Shown here one piece after another: positions 21,526 to 28,973 of a stretch of DNA of 32,344 nt; within the stretch, counting starts at the first letter, position 1, and each line of letters begins with the position of its first letter. Below the pieces are notes generated by a model. The model did no database searches. It saw nothing but the letters and a program-made list of their open reading frames with translations, and was not told where the DNA came from. The position numbers were made by a program, and so were the translations under genes. This DNA comes from Methylomonas methanica (lineage in GTDB: Bacteria > Pseudomonadota > Gammaproteobacteria > Methylococcales > Methylomonadaceae), in assembly GCF_001644035.1 (NCBI RefSeq), contig NZ_LUUG01000002.1, forward strand, positions 1 to 32,344, read 5' to 3'.

Positions 21526-21996
21526 TTAGCCCAACCACGCTTTAACTTTCGCCTTCACCTGCGCTTTTACCTGCCGCGACCACCGGTAAATCTCGGTATC
21601 GACGATCTTCGCATGCGCCCAGTGCAGCCAGCCCATCACGGTGTGATAAACAAAAGCGATAATACCGAAGGTCAGCAACTGCGGCTTGGTCAATTTAAAC
21701 ACCCGCGCCACCAGCAAAGTGCCCAGCAACTTGGCAAACACTTCCAGCAAAATGCCCTGCAACAGCAGGCCGTGCAACAGCAAGGACAAGGCCGCCAGAT
21801 TGATAGGCGTGACGATTAACACAGGAATAGTAAACGCCAGCAAAGCCATGGAAGGCGAGGTTTGTGCCAACCAGCGCTCGATACCTTCCAGCCTGAGCAG
21901 CAAAGCCAGGTAATGACCACAGGCAGACAGAAAATCCCATAACCATTCTTCGATGATCAGCAGGATGGCGAGCAGGGTAAGCAGGAGTTTATTCAT
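21526..21996 (-). CDS. Hypothetical membrane protein
   Basis: A 156-residue protein of unknown function with about four hydrophobic segments: residues 3-20, 48-66, 70-95 and 105-125. The C-terminus is basic and helical (VKAQVKAKVKAWLG) and is probably cytoplasmic. No catalytic motif is visible. The Shine-Dalgarno is weak. It is read in the same direction as the chaperone operon to its right but is separated by about 90 bases, so it may be a distal member or an independent gene. Confidence 0.65.
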   Translation of the reverse strand: MNKLLLTLLAILLIIEEWLWDFLSACGHYLALLLRLEGIERWLAQTSPSMALLAFTIPVLIVTPINLAALSLLLHGLLLQGILLEVFAKLLGTLLVARVFKLTKPQLLTFGIIAFVYHTVMGWLHWAHAKIVDTEIYRWSRQVKAQVKAKVKAWLG

Positions 21997-22089
21997 GGTG
22001 ATCTACCGAAAGTTAAACGCAAGACACGCCAGCCTAGCCGGACCCGTCGGCCAGATTTAGGCGGCATGGCCCGGCCGCATCACGCACCG

Positions 22090-22494
22090 CTAATCGCTAC
22101 TGGAATTTGCCGACGATGTAACCGACAGCTGGCCTATCATCTCGTCAAACCGGCGTAAGGTTTCGTTCTGTCCTTCCAACATCCGCAAATGGCCCAGAAT
22201 ATCGCGCGCTTCCGGCCAGCGCTGCTCCGCCACAGTATCATAAAGCATCCGATATAGGCGCTGAACCAAAAAACCTCTAAGCAGCTTGGCGGCGGGGATT
22301 TGCTTGAAACTCAAGGAGCGCAATACGGCCGGCACGGCCACATCCATCCGGCCGGCCCCCGTGCTTTGTAAGGACACGCTCAGCCATTGTTCGGCTACTC
22401 GTTCGCTACGGACGATTTGCTTCAGATCGGCGCCGCAGCGCGGGCAGAGCGTGGCCGCGCCGAGCCGGGCGTTGCAGGCCGGGCAACGCTGCAT
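22090..22494 (-). CDS. Small zinc-ribbon protein of the Hsp70 operon
   Basis: A 134-residue protein with an N-terminal zinc ribbon, CPAC...CPRC (four cysteines within residues 4-20), followed by a helical domain of about 100 residues and a Ser-rich tail. No known enzyme motif is visible. Its ATG shares one base with the Hsp70 stop codon (TAATG), so it is translated together with the Hsp70. By position it may be an adaptor or substrate-recognition partner (inference). The DnaJ zinc-finger pattern of four CxxCxGxG repeats is absent. Confidence 0.8.
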   Translation of the reverse strand: MQRCPACNARLGAATLCPRCGADLKQIVRSERVAEQWLSVSLQSTGAGRMDVAVPAVLRSLSFKQIPAAKLLRGFLVQRLYRMLYDTVAEQRWPEARDILGHLRMLEGQNETLRRFDEMIGQLSVTSSANSSSD

Positions 22495-24233
22495 TACGAC
22501 TCCAGGTAGTAGATGATGTCGTTCAAGCGCTCGACCGGCTCGCGCAGCCCGGCTTCGTCACTGTTTTCCAAACAATTTGAAATGGTTTCGATTAAATCGA
22601 CCATGTCTTCCTTGTCTTCGGCGGAGACGGTTTCGAACAGCGCTTCGGCTTTCTTGATCGCGTTGCGCGCGGCGGCGGCGGCCGGACTTTCCGGTCCTGA
22701 ACCCCCCTCGCCACCGGCAGTTTCGCCGAACAAGCCGTCGATACGCTGTTTGGCGCTATTCAGTTCGCCGCTATCGAAGCGGGAAATGGCGTTGTTGATG
22801 GTGATGGCTTTTTCCTTGCCGGACGCTTTTTCCCGCGCGGAGACGTGCAAGATGCCGTTCAAATCCAGATCCAGCGTCAAGGTGATGATATTGCCGGCCG
22901 GCACGTCCAATAAACCCTCGACCAAAAACTCGCCAATTTCGACGTTGTTCAATGCGTCGGGGTCCTCGCCTTGAAAAATGCGCACGTTCACTTCGCGTTG
23001 ATTGTCGTGAAAGGTCTCGAAAGCTTCGGTCTTGCGCACCGGCAATACGCTGTTTTTATGAACGATGGGCACGTACTGATACGGATAGGGCAGGCCATCC
23101 AGATAGCCGACCGCGCAGGTGCCGAAGGTATACGGTGTGACGTCGACCAACACCGTGCCGATGTCTTCGCCGTTGATCATGGCCGCCTGCATCGCCGCGC
23201 CCATCGCCACGCACAGGTCGGGATCGACTTCGCCGTGCGGTTCGAAACCGAATTCCTCGAACAGACGCTCGCGGATGCATGGCGTACGCGTCGAGCCGCC
23301 GACCAGAATGATTTCGTCGATGTCGGACGCGGTCAGCTTGGCGCCCTTCAGCGCAATGTGGGTGGCGTCCATCGTGGCATTGATATGGTCGGCGATCAGG
23401 TCTTCGTAGTCCGAACGCGCCAATTCCATCTTCAAATGCAGCGGCGTGCCCTGATGCTCCAGCAAATATTCTTCCTCGATGGTCGCGTAGGGCTCGTCGG
23501 ACAAGCATAGTTTCGCCTGCTCTGCCGCCCGTGTGATGCGCGCCATCGCCTTGCCGTGCGGCTCGACTTCGATCCCGAATTGCTCGCGAATATGCGCCAG
23601 AATGCGATCGACGATCAACTGATCGAAATCGTCGCCGCCCAGATGATTGTCGCCATGGCTGGCCAGTACTTCGACGACGCCGCTTTGCACGTTGACCACC
23701 GACACGTCGAAGGTACCGCCGCCCAAGTCGTAGACCAGCATGCGTTTGGCATCGAGCCGGCCCGCGCCGTAAACCAAGGCAGCAGCGGTCGGCTCGTTGA
23801 TCATCCTTACCACCTCCAGCCCGGCGATTTCGCCGGCCTCGCGGGTGGCCTGACGCTGGGAGTCGGAAAAATAGGCCGGCACGGTAATTACCGCCTTGAC
23901 GATAGGCTGGCCGACGTAGGCTTCGGCAATTGCCTTCAAGCGTTTCAGGATGATCGCGGACACCTCCTGCGGCGTGTACGCTTGGCCGGCAATCGTCACC
24001 TGCGTGTCCTGCCCCATCAAGCGCTTGATCGACTTGACGGTGCGCTCCGGATAAATCAGGTATTGATTGCGCGCGGTTTCGCCGACCAGAATGCTGCCGT
24101 TATCGTCGAGTCCGACAAACGACGGCAAAATCTTCTTGCCGGCGTCGGCGATCACGGTGACTTTGCCGTTTTCGACGATGGCCACTTCCGAATTGGTGGT
24201 CCCCAGATCGATGCCGATGATGATGTCGTTCAT
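22494..24233 (-). CDS. Hsp70-family chaperone (DnaK paralogue)
   Basis: A 579-residue Hsp70. The nucleotide-binding domain has GIDLGTTNS at 7-15, INEPTAAA around 145-152, DLGGGTFDVS at 169-178 and ILVGGSTRTP near 310. The substrate-binding beta domain follows (about 385-500, with FQGE and DLNGILHVSA). The lid is short and Ala/Gly-interrupted, without the long DnaK tail, so the size is nearer to E. coli HscC (556) than DnaK (638). It probably refolds or remodels specific clients using ATP. It lies 17 bases after the GrpE-like gene, with GAGGG before the ATG. It is unlikely to be the housekeeping DnaK, which normally sits beside grpE and a full-length dnaJ. Confidence 0.95.
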   Translation of the reverse strand: MNDIIIGIDLGTTNSEVAIVENGKVTVIADAGKKILPSFVGLDDNGSILVGETARNQYLIYPERTVKSIKRLMGQDTQVTIAGQAYTPQEVSAIILKRLKAIAEAYVGQPIVKAVITVPAYFSDSQRQATREAGEIAGLEVVRMINEPTAAALVYGAGRLDAKRMLVYDLGGGTFDVSVVNVQSGVVEVLASHGDNHLGGDDFDQLIVDRILAHIREQFGIEVEPHGKAMARITRAAEQAKLCLSDEPYATIEEEYLLEHQGTPLHLKMELARSDYEDLIADHINATMDATHIALKGAKLTASDIDEIILVGGSTRTPCIRERLFEEFGFEPHGEVDPDLCVAMGAAMQAAMINGEDIGTVLVDVTPYTFGTCAVGYLDGLPYPYQYVPIVHKNSVLPVRKTEAFETFHDNQREVNVRIFQGEDPDALNNVEIGEFLVEGLLDVPAGNIITLTLDLDLNGILHVSAREKASGKEKAITINNAISRFDSGELNSAKQRIDGLFGETAGGEGGSGPESPAAAAARNAIKKAEALFETVSAEDKEDMVDLIETISNCLENSDEAGLREPVERLNDIIYYLES

Positions 24234-24250
24234 AGTTGTTCCCTCAATAC

Positions 24251-24901
24251 CTAAAGTTTATTGACCTTGACTTCCGCCAAGCGCAGTACCTGATCGTCGA
24301 TTAAAAAGCCCTTGCGCAGCTCTTCGAGCACGACGGCGTTTTCCAGCGAAGGATCGTTGCCGATGGCGATGGTCGTCATCGTCCGGGCATCGAAGGGCTG
24401 GCCGATACAATCGATGGCAAATACCCGCCGGCGTTGCAGCATGTGTTCCAGGCGCTTCAAGGTGATTTCCTGACCTTCGCCAACGCTGGCGATGAAGCGC
24501 ACGTCCTGTGGTTTGGAATACCGGAATAGGCCATCGACCGGCCGATAGTTTTGCAAGGCCCGATAGCCTGCGCTGAGCCGGTCGTAAATGTCGATCCATT
24601 CCAGCAGCATCGTCCGTTCGACCTCACGGCGTTGCTGTTGCAGGCGTTCGCCGGCTTTCGCCAGTTCCTCCGCCAGAGCTTGATTGTCCGCTTTCAAGGT
24701 TTCGACGGCGTCGCTCAAGCTATCCAGCGTGGCCTTGAATTGCCGCGACTCGGCCTTGACTTCGGTTTTCAGACCGGCTAAATCGCTGAATAAGGCGGTC
24801 AAATCCGGTTGGTCAAACGCGGTCAAATGAGCAAAATCGGTTTCCTGTAGATAGTGCTGCAAGGCTGCCAGCAATTCGTCTTGCGGGGTTTCTGTGTTCA
24901 T
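24251..24901 (-). CDS. GrpE-like nucleotide exchange factor
   Basis: A 216-residue protein with a long charged coiled-coil region (about residues 45-115) followed by a beta-rich C-terminal part that ends VLEELRKGFLIDDQVLRLAEVKV. That ending matches the VxExxxKGYxxxDRVLRxAxVxV signature of GrpE. It lacks a clear central PxxDNL block, so it is a divergent GrpE. The expected role is ADP release from the adjacent Hsp70. Its start overlaps the J-like gene's stop as ATGA. Confidence 0.85.
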   Translation of the reverse strand: MNTETPQDELLAALQHYLQETDFAHLTAFDQPDLTALFSDLAGLKTEVKAESRQFKATLDSLSDAVETLKADNQALAEELAKAGERLQQQRREVERTMLLEWIDIYDRLSAGYRALQNYRPVDGLFRYSKPQDVRFIASVGEGQEITLKRLEHMLQRRRVFAIDCIGQPFDARTMTTIAIGNDPSLENAVVLEELRKGFLIDDQVLRLAEVKVNKL

Positions 24902-25230
24902 GTTGGTTTAGTGAATTTAGCGAGCGATTTTTCGATGGCAACCGTACTCAACAGTTTTAAGAAGTCGTCCGCGGCCATCGGGCCGCCGGCGCCTTGTTGA
25001 TTAAAAGCTTGCGCCAGCAACGCGTCGAATTCGACACGCGGCACACGAAACAAAGCGTGGCGCAGGCGGCAGTCTTCGTCCTTGATTGCATCATAGGCAT
25101 CTTGAATTTGCCGAAAGCGCACGGAATCGCGGTCGGGCGGATTGTCCTTGACCCCTTGCAAATAGGCTTGTTTGATGTCGGCGTCGGCGGCCTGTTCGGA
25201 CACACCCAGAATACGGTACGGTGAAATCAT
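24898..25230 (-). CDS. J-domain-like co-chaperone with PPD in place of HPD
   Basis: A 110-residue protein. Residues 3-55 follow a J domain: PYRILGVSEQAADADIKQAY (helices I and II), then KDNPPDRD, then FRQIQDAYDAIKD (helix III). The catalytic HPD is PPD at residues 31-33, so the histidine needed to trigger Hsp70 ATPase in classic J proteins is missing. The rest (56-110) is a short helical tail with no zinc finger. It may bind the Hsp70 in an altered way or act as a regulator. It starts six bases after the TPR-like gene and overlaps the GrpE-like gene. Confidence 0.85.
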   Translation of the reverse strand: MISPYRILGVSEQAADADIKQAYLQGVKDNPPDRDSVRFRQIQDAYDAIKDEDCRLRHALFRVPRVEFDALLAQAFNQQGAGGPMAADDFLKLLSTVAIEKSLAKFTKPT

Positions 25231-25236
25231 CGGTAC

Positions 25237-27732
25237 TCAATTAAAAGGCAGTGAATATTGTGGAGAGTTATGCTCGAAACGCGCGAGGATGTCGTCGAAA
25301 CCGACGCCGATCTCGATCTTAAGTTCCTCCGCGCCGGCTAGTATAGCTGCCGACCAGAGGAAATCCTGGTTCATAAACAAGATCGCCAGACGTTGCTGGC
25401 CAAGCTGCTCGCCGTATTGACGCATAATTTGGGCGGCGAAATAATCGGGACCCCGCTTGCGCATGATCTCCTCAATTTTCTTTTCAATGCGCTTGAACAC
25501 AGCATCCGGAATGGGGCCGAACAAGTCTTCTATCGGATCGTCGCTAATGGGTGACTGCTCGAATTCATCCGTTTCATCCTCAATCGGCAAATGCTCGGGA
25601 GCGCCGCTGGCCCGCTCGAGCAGGCGCGCGATCAGCCCGACGGCCTTATGATCGTTTTGCGCCCGCGCCTCTTCCAAGGCAAGTTGCAAACCGAATAACA
25701 GCATGAAATCCAAACGACTGGCATCGCCTTGGCATTCTGCGACCCGCTGATAATAAAGCCAAGCGGGTTTTCGCCATCGGGCATTTGCCATTTTGGCGCA
25801 GTGCTTCAATAACTCGTAATGACCGATGGCTTCCAAAGTTTGGCACCAGGCGAGCAGCAGCGTTTCATGCTCCAGCAACCATTCCACCGACTTTTTCAGC
25901 GGCGCTTTGACTTTATCCAAGGCTTTGAACAATAAGCTTCTATCGTCCAATTGCTCGTCGTAATAATCGAGCGACGCGATCAGCCGCTGCAATTGCGGGG
26001 CCGACAGCAGAAAGTCCTTAAACGCCGGCAGCGCGCGGCTAATCCCTTGTGTCGGCAGTTCCAACAAACCGGCTTCGATCTGCGCCTGAAAATGCATATT
26101 GACCGGATCGTCATGCAGCGTGGCCAGGGTATCGACAATACGTTGCAAGCCCTGGGCTTTGTCTTCGGCCTGCCACAGATAAAAACCGCGCAACAGGTCG
26201 GCCTGACGGCGCAGACTTTTATCGATGGTCAATTGTTCGGCCGCTTGAATTTCCTTTTCCACCAAATGAAACTTTTCGGCTTTTACCAAGCGGCGGGCAT
26301 GCGCCATGTGATTGGCGAACAACAAGTGTTTGGCCAAGGTATTGACCGGATCGATCTGCAACAAGGCTTTGGCGTAAGCTGCGGCTTTTTTAAAGGCTTT
26401 TCTGTCGGCGGCAGATTTGGCAGCGCGCACCAGCAAATCGGTATCGTCGGGGAAACGTTGCAGGCCGCGTTCCAACCAGTGTGCATACTGAACGGAGTCC
26501 GGCCGCTGTTCCTGATAAATCGTTAATAGCTTCAGATAGCTTTGCAGATCACTCGGATCGTATTCCAGGCTGTCGGCCAGCAACGCCGCAACTTCGGCGG
26601 AATGGGCCTTGTCGGCCATATGTCTGAGTATCAACGCGATTTTTCGGTCGTTCGCCGGCCGGTCTTTTTTCAGAATATCGATGCAGCGTTCCCAGAAAAA
26701 TCCGGCGTCGTAGCCGTTTTCCGCTTGCTCGTGCAACAAGGCTTGCAAGCGGTTTTCCTCGAACGGGTCCTTGCTGGCGAAGTGTTTGAAGTAGTCTTTT
26801 TCGCCGCCCGGATACTCGGCCAACGCGCCCAGACAATAGGCTCGCGCGGCATCGCTGCCGAGCACATCGCGATATTGCAAAACCAGATTAAAGCGAGTCT
26901 TGGCGTCCGACTCGCCGCTCTGTTTTAACAGCATTTCCAGCAATTGGCCTTGGCGGGCGGTAAGTCCTTTAGCTTGAGCCACGATGCGGCGTTGATTATG
27001 TTCCAGGCCAGACAAGCCGGCGACGAAGTCCGCGCCGGATTGCCGGTAAGCCAAACAGGCCTTAGCCAGCGGTTGATAAGGCGATTCGTCGGGGATTTTG
27101 GCTAAAAGGGCCAAGGCTTGCTCGCTGTCCGCGCCAGCCAACAATTGCGCTTTCAGCAAGGTGCGCAAATCGCGAAACGCCGACCGGAACGGCAGTTGTT
27201 TCAGAGCCTGCTCGCAGCCCTCGCGCTCGCCGTTACGATACGCCGCCAGCGCTGCTCCGACCCATTCCCAATGTTTGAGCAGTGCGGAATCCTGGGGTAA
27301 ATGCGGCAACAGGTCGGAGGCCCCGGATACCAACAGCGCCCCCAGATAAGCCGCCAGCGCCGGAAACTCTTCGTCCAGCTGCCGCGCATTGAATCCATAC
27401 AGCACCGCATAGGCTTTGCGCTCGTTTTTGCCGGCCAGCAGCCACAGCACGTAAACGTCTTGCGCTTGCAACGGCGGTTGCGCGTTAGCTGCGTAATTTT
27501 CCCAAAGTACGCAGGCTTCCTTCAGCATGCCCTTGCCGGCCATCGCCCAGGCTCTTTGCAGATAGCAATCGGCCAAGCACCGTTTGGTTTCGGCGTCGGC
27601 CGATTGTTTTAACAACTCCTTGAATAAATCGCTCGCCTCCTTATAGCGCCCGGCGGCATAGTGTGCCCGCGCCTTTTCCGGCAACGCCGATTCTGATAGC
27701 CCTGCTGAAATTTTCTGGATGAATTTTTTCAT
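25237..27732 (-). CDS. Large TPR-like helical protein leading the Hsp70 operon
   Basis: An 831-residue, almost wholly alpha-helical protein with TPR-like repeats (for example residues 22-60 with ARAHYAAGRYKEASDLFKELL, and segments around 390-470), Leu/Ala-rich throughout. No signal peptide or membrane helix is seen, so it is probably cytoplasmic. The C-terminal part includes an acidic linker (ETDEFEQSP) and a conserved-looking FAAQIMRQYGEQLGQQRLAILFMNQ block. No enzyme motif is visible. As first gene of the operon it may gather clients or scaffold the chaperone complex (inference). The Shine-Dalgarno is weak; a TATAAT lies about 36 bases before the ATG. Confidence 0.8.
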   Translation of the reverse strand: MKKFIQKISAGLSESALPEKARAHYAAGRYKEASDLFKELLKQSADAETKRCLADCYLQRAWAMAGKGMLKEACVLWENYAANAQPPLQAQDVYVLWLLAGKNERKAYAVLYGFNARQLDEEFPALAAYLGALLVSGASDLLPHLPQDSALLKHWEWVGAALAAYRNGEREGCEQALKQLPFRSAFRDLRTLLKAQLLAGADSEQALALLAKIPDESPYQPLAKACLAYRQSGADFVAGLSGLEHNQRRIVAQAKGLTARQGQLLEMLLKQSGESDAKTRFNLVLQYRDVLGSDAARAYCLGALAEYPGGEKDYFKHFASKDPFEENRLQALLHEQAENGYDAGFFWERCIDILKKDRPANDRKIALILRHMADKAHSAEVAALLADSLEYDPSDLQSYLKLLTIYQEQRPDSVQYAHWLERGLQRFPDDTDLLVRAAKSAADRKAFKKAAAYAKALLQIDPVNTLAKHLLFANHMAHARRLVKAEKFHLVEKEIQAAEQLTIDKSLRRQADLLRGFYLWQAEDKAQGLQRIVDTLATLHDDPVNMHFQAQIEAGLLELPTQGISRALPAFKDFLLSAPQLQRLIASLDYYDEQLDDRSLLFKALDKVKAPLKKSVEWLLEHETLLLAWCQTLEAIGHYELLKHCAKMANARWRKPAWLYYQRVAECQGDASRLDFMLLFGLQLALEEARAQNDHKAVGLIARLLERASGAPEHLPIEDETDEFEQSPISDDPIEDLFGPIPDAVFKRIEKKIEEIMRKRGPDYFAAQIMRQYGEQLGQQRLAILFMNQDFLWSAAILAGAEELKIEIGVGFDDILARFEHNSPQYSLPFN

Positions 27733-27767
27733 GGCTGTGTAGGCAATAGCCCATGCTTCAAAAAGCC

Positions 27768-27773
27768 ATTATA
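27768..27773 (-). promoter_or_regulatory. -10 element for the Hsp70 operon
   Basis: A perfect TATAAT on the minus strand, about 36 bases from the start of the TPR-like gene. No good -35 is found 16-18 bases upstream (GGCCGC at 17), and no sigma32-type heat-shock promoter was recognised. Confidence 0.4.
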
Positions 27774-27877
27774 AAACAGTACCAGCATATGCGGCCTGTT
27801 ATGCTCTCGCAAGCAGACTTCGATCCGAGTTCTCTTGATCGGCTACTCATGAAGCACGGATGTTTACGGCTTTTTGA

Positions 27878-28132
27878 GTGTTACTGCTCATAAAGAAAGT
27901 ATTGTCACTCGCCCGCATATTGACATTCTGGATGCCTGAAGATGAAAGGCTTTACCCTGATGAGAAGTTTGATGATACTGACGTTGCCAAACGGTGGTAT
28001 CAATCAATGATTCTTACACCAGCGGGGCAAGCCACAAGGTTTGTCCCGTTTTTACATGTTAGCCTCCCGGTTTTTTCGACGCCTTATTTTCTAAAAATTT
28101 ATGAGTCCTTTGCCAAAGAAATAAAAATCTAA
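27878..28132 (+). CDS. Doubtful short ORF, possible gene remnant
   Basis: An 84-codon frame (or 66 codons from ATG at 27932) with no recognised family. The second part is hydrophilic and acidic at first (MPEDERLYPDEKFDDTD), then mixed. A terminator-like hairpin with five T's lies inside it (28023-28053), which argues against a normal full-length gene. It may be the remnant of a gene or part of an RNA gene. The start has no clear Shine-Dalgarno. Confidence 0.25.
   Translation: MLLLIKKVLSLARILTFWMPEDERLYPDEKFDDTDVAKRWYQSMILTPAGQATRFVPFLHVSLPVFSTPYFLKIYESFAKEIKI
28023..28053 (+). terminator. Intrinsic terminator-like hairpin
   Basis: CGGGGCAAGCC (28023-28033) pairs with GGTTTGTCCCG (28038-28048) over 11 positions, two of them G-U, with loop ACAA, and TTTTT follows at 28049-28053. 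It reads as a Rho-independent terminator on the plus strand, yet no sound gene ends just before it. Confidence 0.7.
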
Positions 28133-28186
28133 CAAGCAAATAACACACCATTTATAACCAATAACCTTGCTTTTTGCTACAGCACT

Positions 28187-28194
28187 ATTTCTTC
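28187..28194. repeat. Target-site duplication, left copy
   Basis: ATTTCTTC, identical to the 8 bases at 30655-30662. Eight bases is the duplication length made by IS66-family elements. Confidence 0.95.
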
Positions 28195-28217
28195 GTAAGG
28201 CTCCGTTCCGCCCACCT
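28195..28217 (+). repeat. IS66 left inverted repeat
   Basis: Begins GTAAG as in the family, and matches the right end at 13 of 23 positions. This and the target duplication fix the left boundary. Confidence 0.85.
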
Positions 28218-28269
28218 GTAACACCCCAGTTACTTGCGGCATCCTGTGATTTTTTTATCAGGGGTGGCT

Positions 28270-28563
28270 ATGGCCGTTACAACAAAATGGCGTCAGCATA
28301 TTGAAAATTGGCAAAGTAGCGGTTTGTCGCAGGCGGAGTATTGCCTGCAGCAACGCATCAATGTCCGGACATTTGCTGCCAGGCTGTGCGACTATCGCAA
28401 ACGGCCTTCGACAGAGTCGGTCGCGTTAGTGCCGGTGCAGATAGTGGCGGCGGCACCTGCGACAGCAGCTATTGTCTTTACTCATGTCCACGGTCATCGG
28501 TTGGAACTTTCGCCTTCGGTGCCGGCGGGTTGGGTGGCTGAGTTGTTACGATGTCTGGCTTGA
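28270..28563 (+). CDS. tnpA: IS66 accessory protein TnpA
   Basis: A 97-residue small protein encoded first in IS66 elements and needed for transposition in a way not fully defined. The sequence begins MAVTTKWRQHIENWQSSGLS and contains a helix-turn-helix-like QAEYCLQQRINVRTFAARLCDYRK segment (about residues 20-45), as expected for the transposase-like Orf1. The ATG at 28270 has AGGGG upstream; the open frame reaches further to 28234. The 3' end overlaps tnpB by 13 bases, a usual arrangement. Confidence 0.9.
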   Translation: MAVTTKWRQHIENWQSSGLSQAEYCLQQRINVRTFAARLCDYRKRPSTESVALVPVQIVAAAPATAAIVFTHVHGHRLELSPSVPAGWVAELLRCLA

Positions 28564-28901
28564 TCGATTATCCCGCGCAGATCTGGTTGGCGGTGGCGCC
28601 GGTTGACATGCGTCGTGGTCTGGATGGTTTGTCGGCCATCGTGCAGCAGAGTCTGAGGCAATCGCCTTGCGCCGGCTCGGCCTTTATCTTTCGGAATCGA
28701 GCGGGTAATCGATTACGCCTGTTACTGTGGGATGGAAATGGGGCATGGTTATGTCAGCGCCGATTGCATCAAGGCAGTTTTGTCTGGCCCAAGACCAATG
28801 ATGCGGTGTTTGCGCTCAGTCAGGCGCAATGGCAATGGTTAGTCGCCGGTGTTGACTGGCAGCGCTTATCCGCTCAACCCTCGGCGGAATGGCAGGTATG
28901 A
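28551..28901 (+). CDS. tnpB: IS66 accessory protein TnpB (Orf2)
   Basis: A 116-residue protein with the hallmark of IS66 Orf2: WLAVAPVDMRRGLDGLSAIVQ near residues 12-32, then FIFRNRAGNRLRLLLWDGNGAWLCQRRL. Required for transposition in some members. It overlaps tnpA and is followed after 72 bases by tnpC. Confidence 0.95.
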   Translation: MSGLIDYPAQIWLAVAPVDMRRGLDGLSAIVQQSLRQSPCAGSAFIFRNRAGNRLRLLLWDGNGAWLCQRRLHQGSFVWPKTNDAVFALSQAQWQWLVAGVDWQRLSAQPSAEWQV

Positions 28902-28973
28902 TACGAGGGCTTAAAGCCAATAAAGTCCAGTAAAATCAAGGTATTCATCGGGTTATTCGGTATAATATTGCCC

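Larger units (their letters stand above)
27733..28194. other. A/T-rich accessory intergenic region left of the IS
   Basis: About 460 bases between the TPR-like gene and the IS element. It holds the operon promoter candidate (27768-27773), a doubtful 84-codon frame (27878-28132) and a plus-strand terminator-like hairpin (28023-28053). It appears richer in A/T than the chaperone genes, suggesting acquired or decaying DNA. Confidence 0.5.

Noticed and set aside
27733..27850. Heat-shock (sigma32) promoter for the Hsp70 operon
   Set aside because: No CTTGAAA...CCCCAT-type pair was found; only a sigma70-like TATAAT is present.
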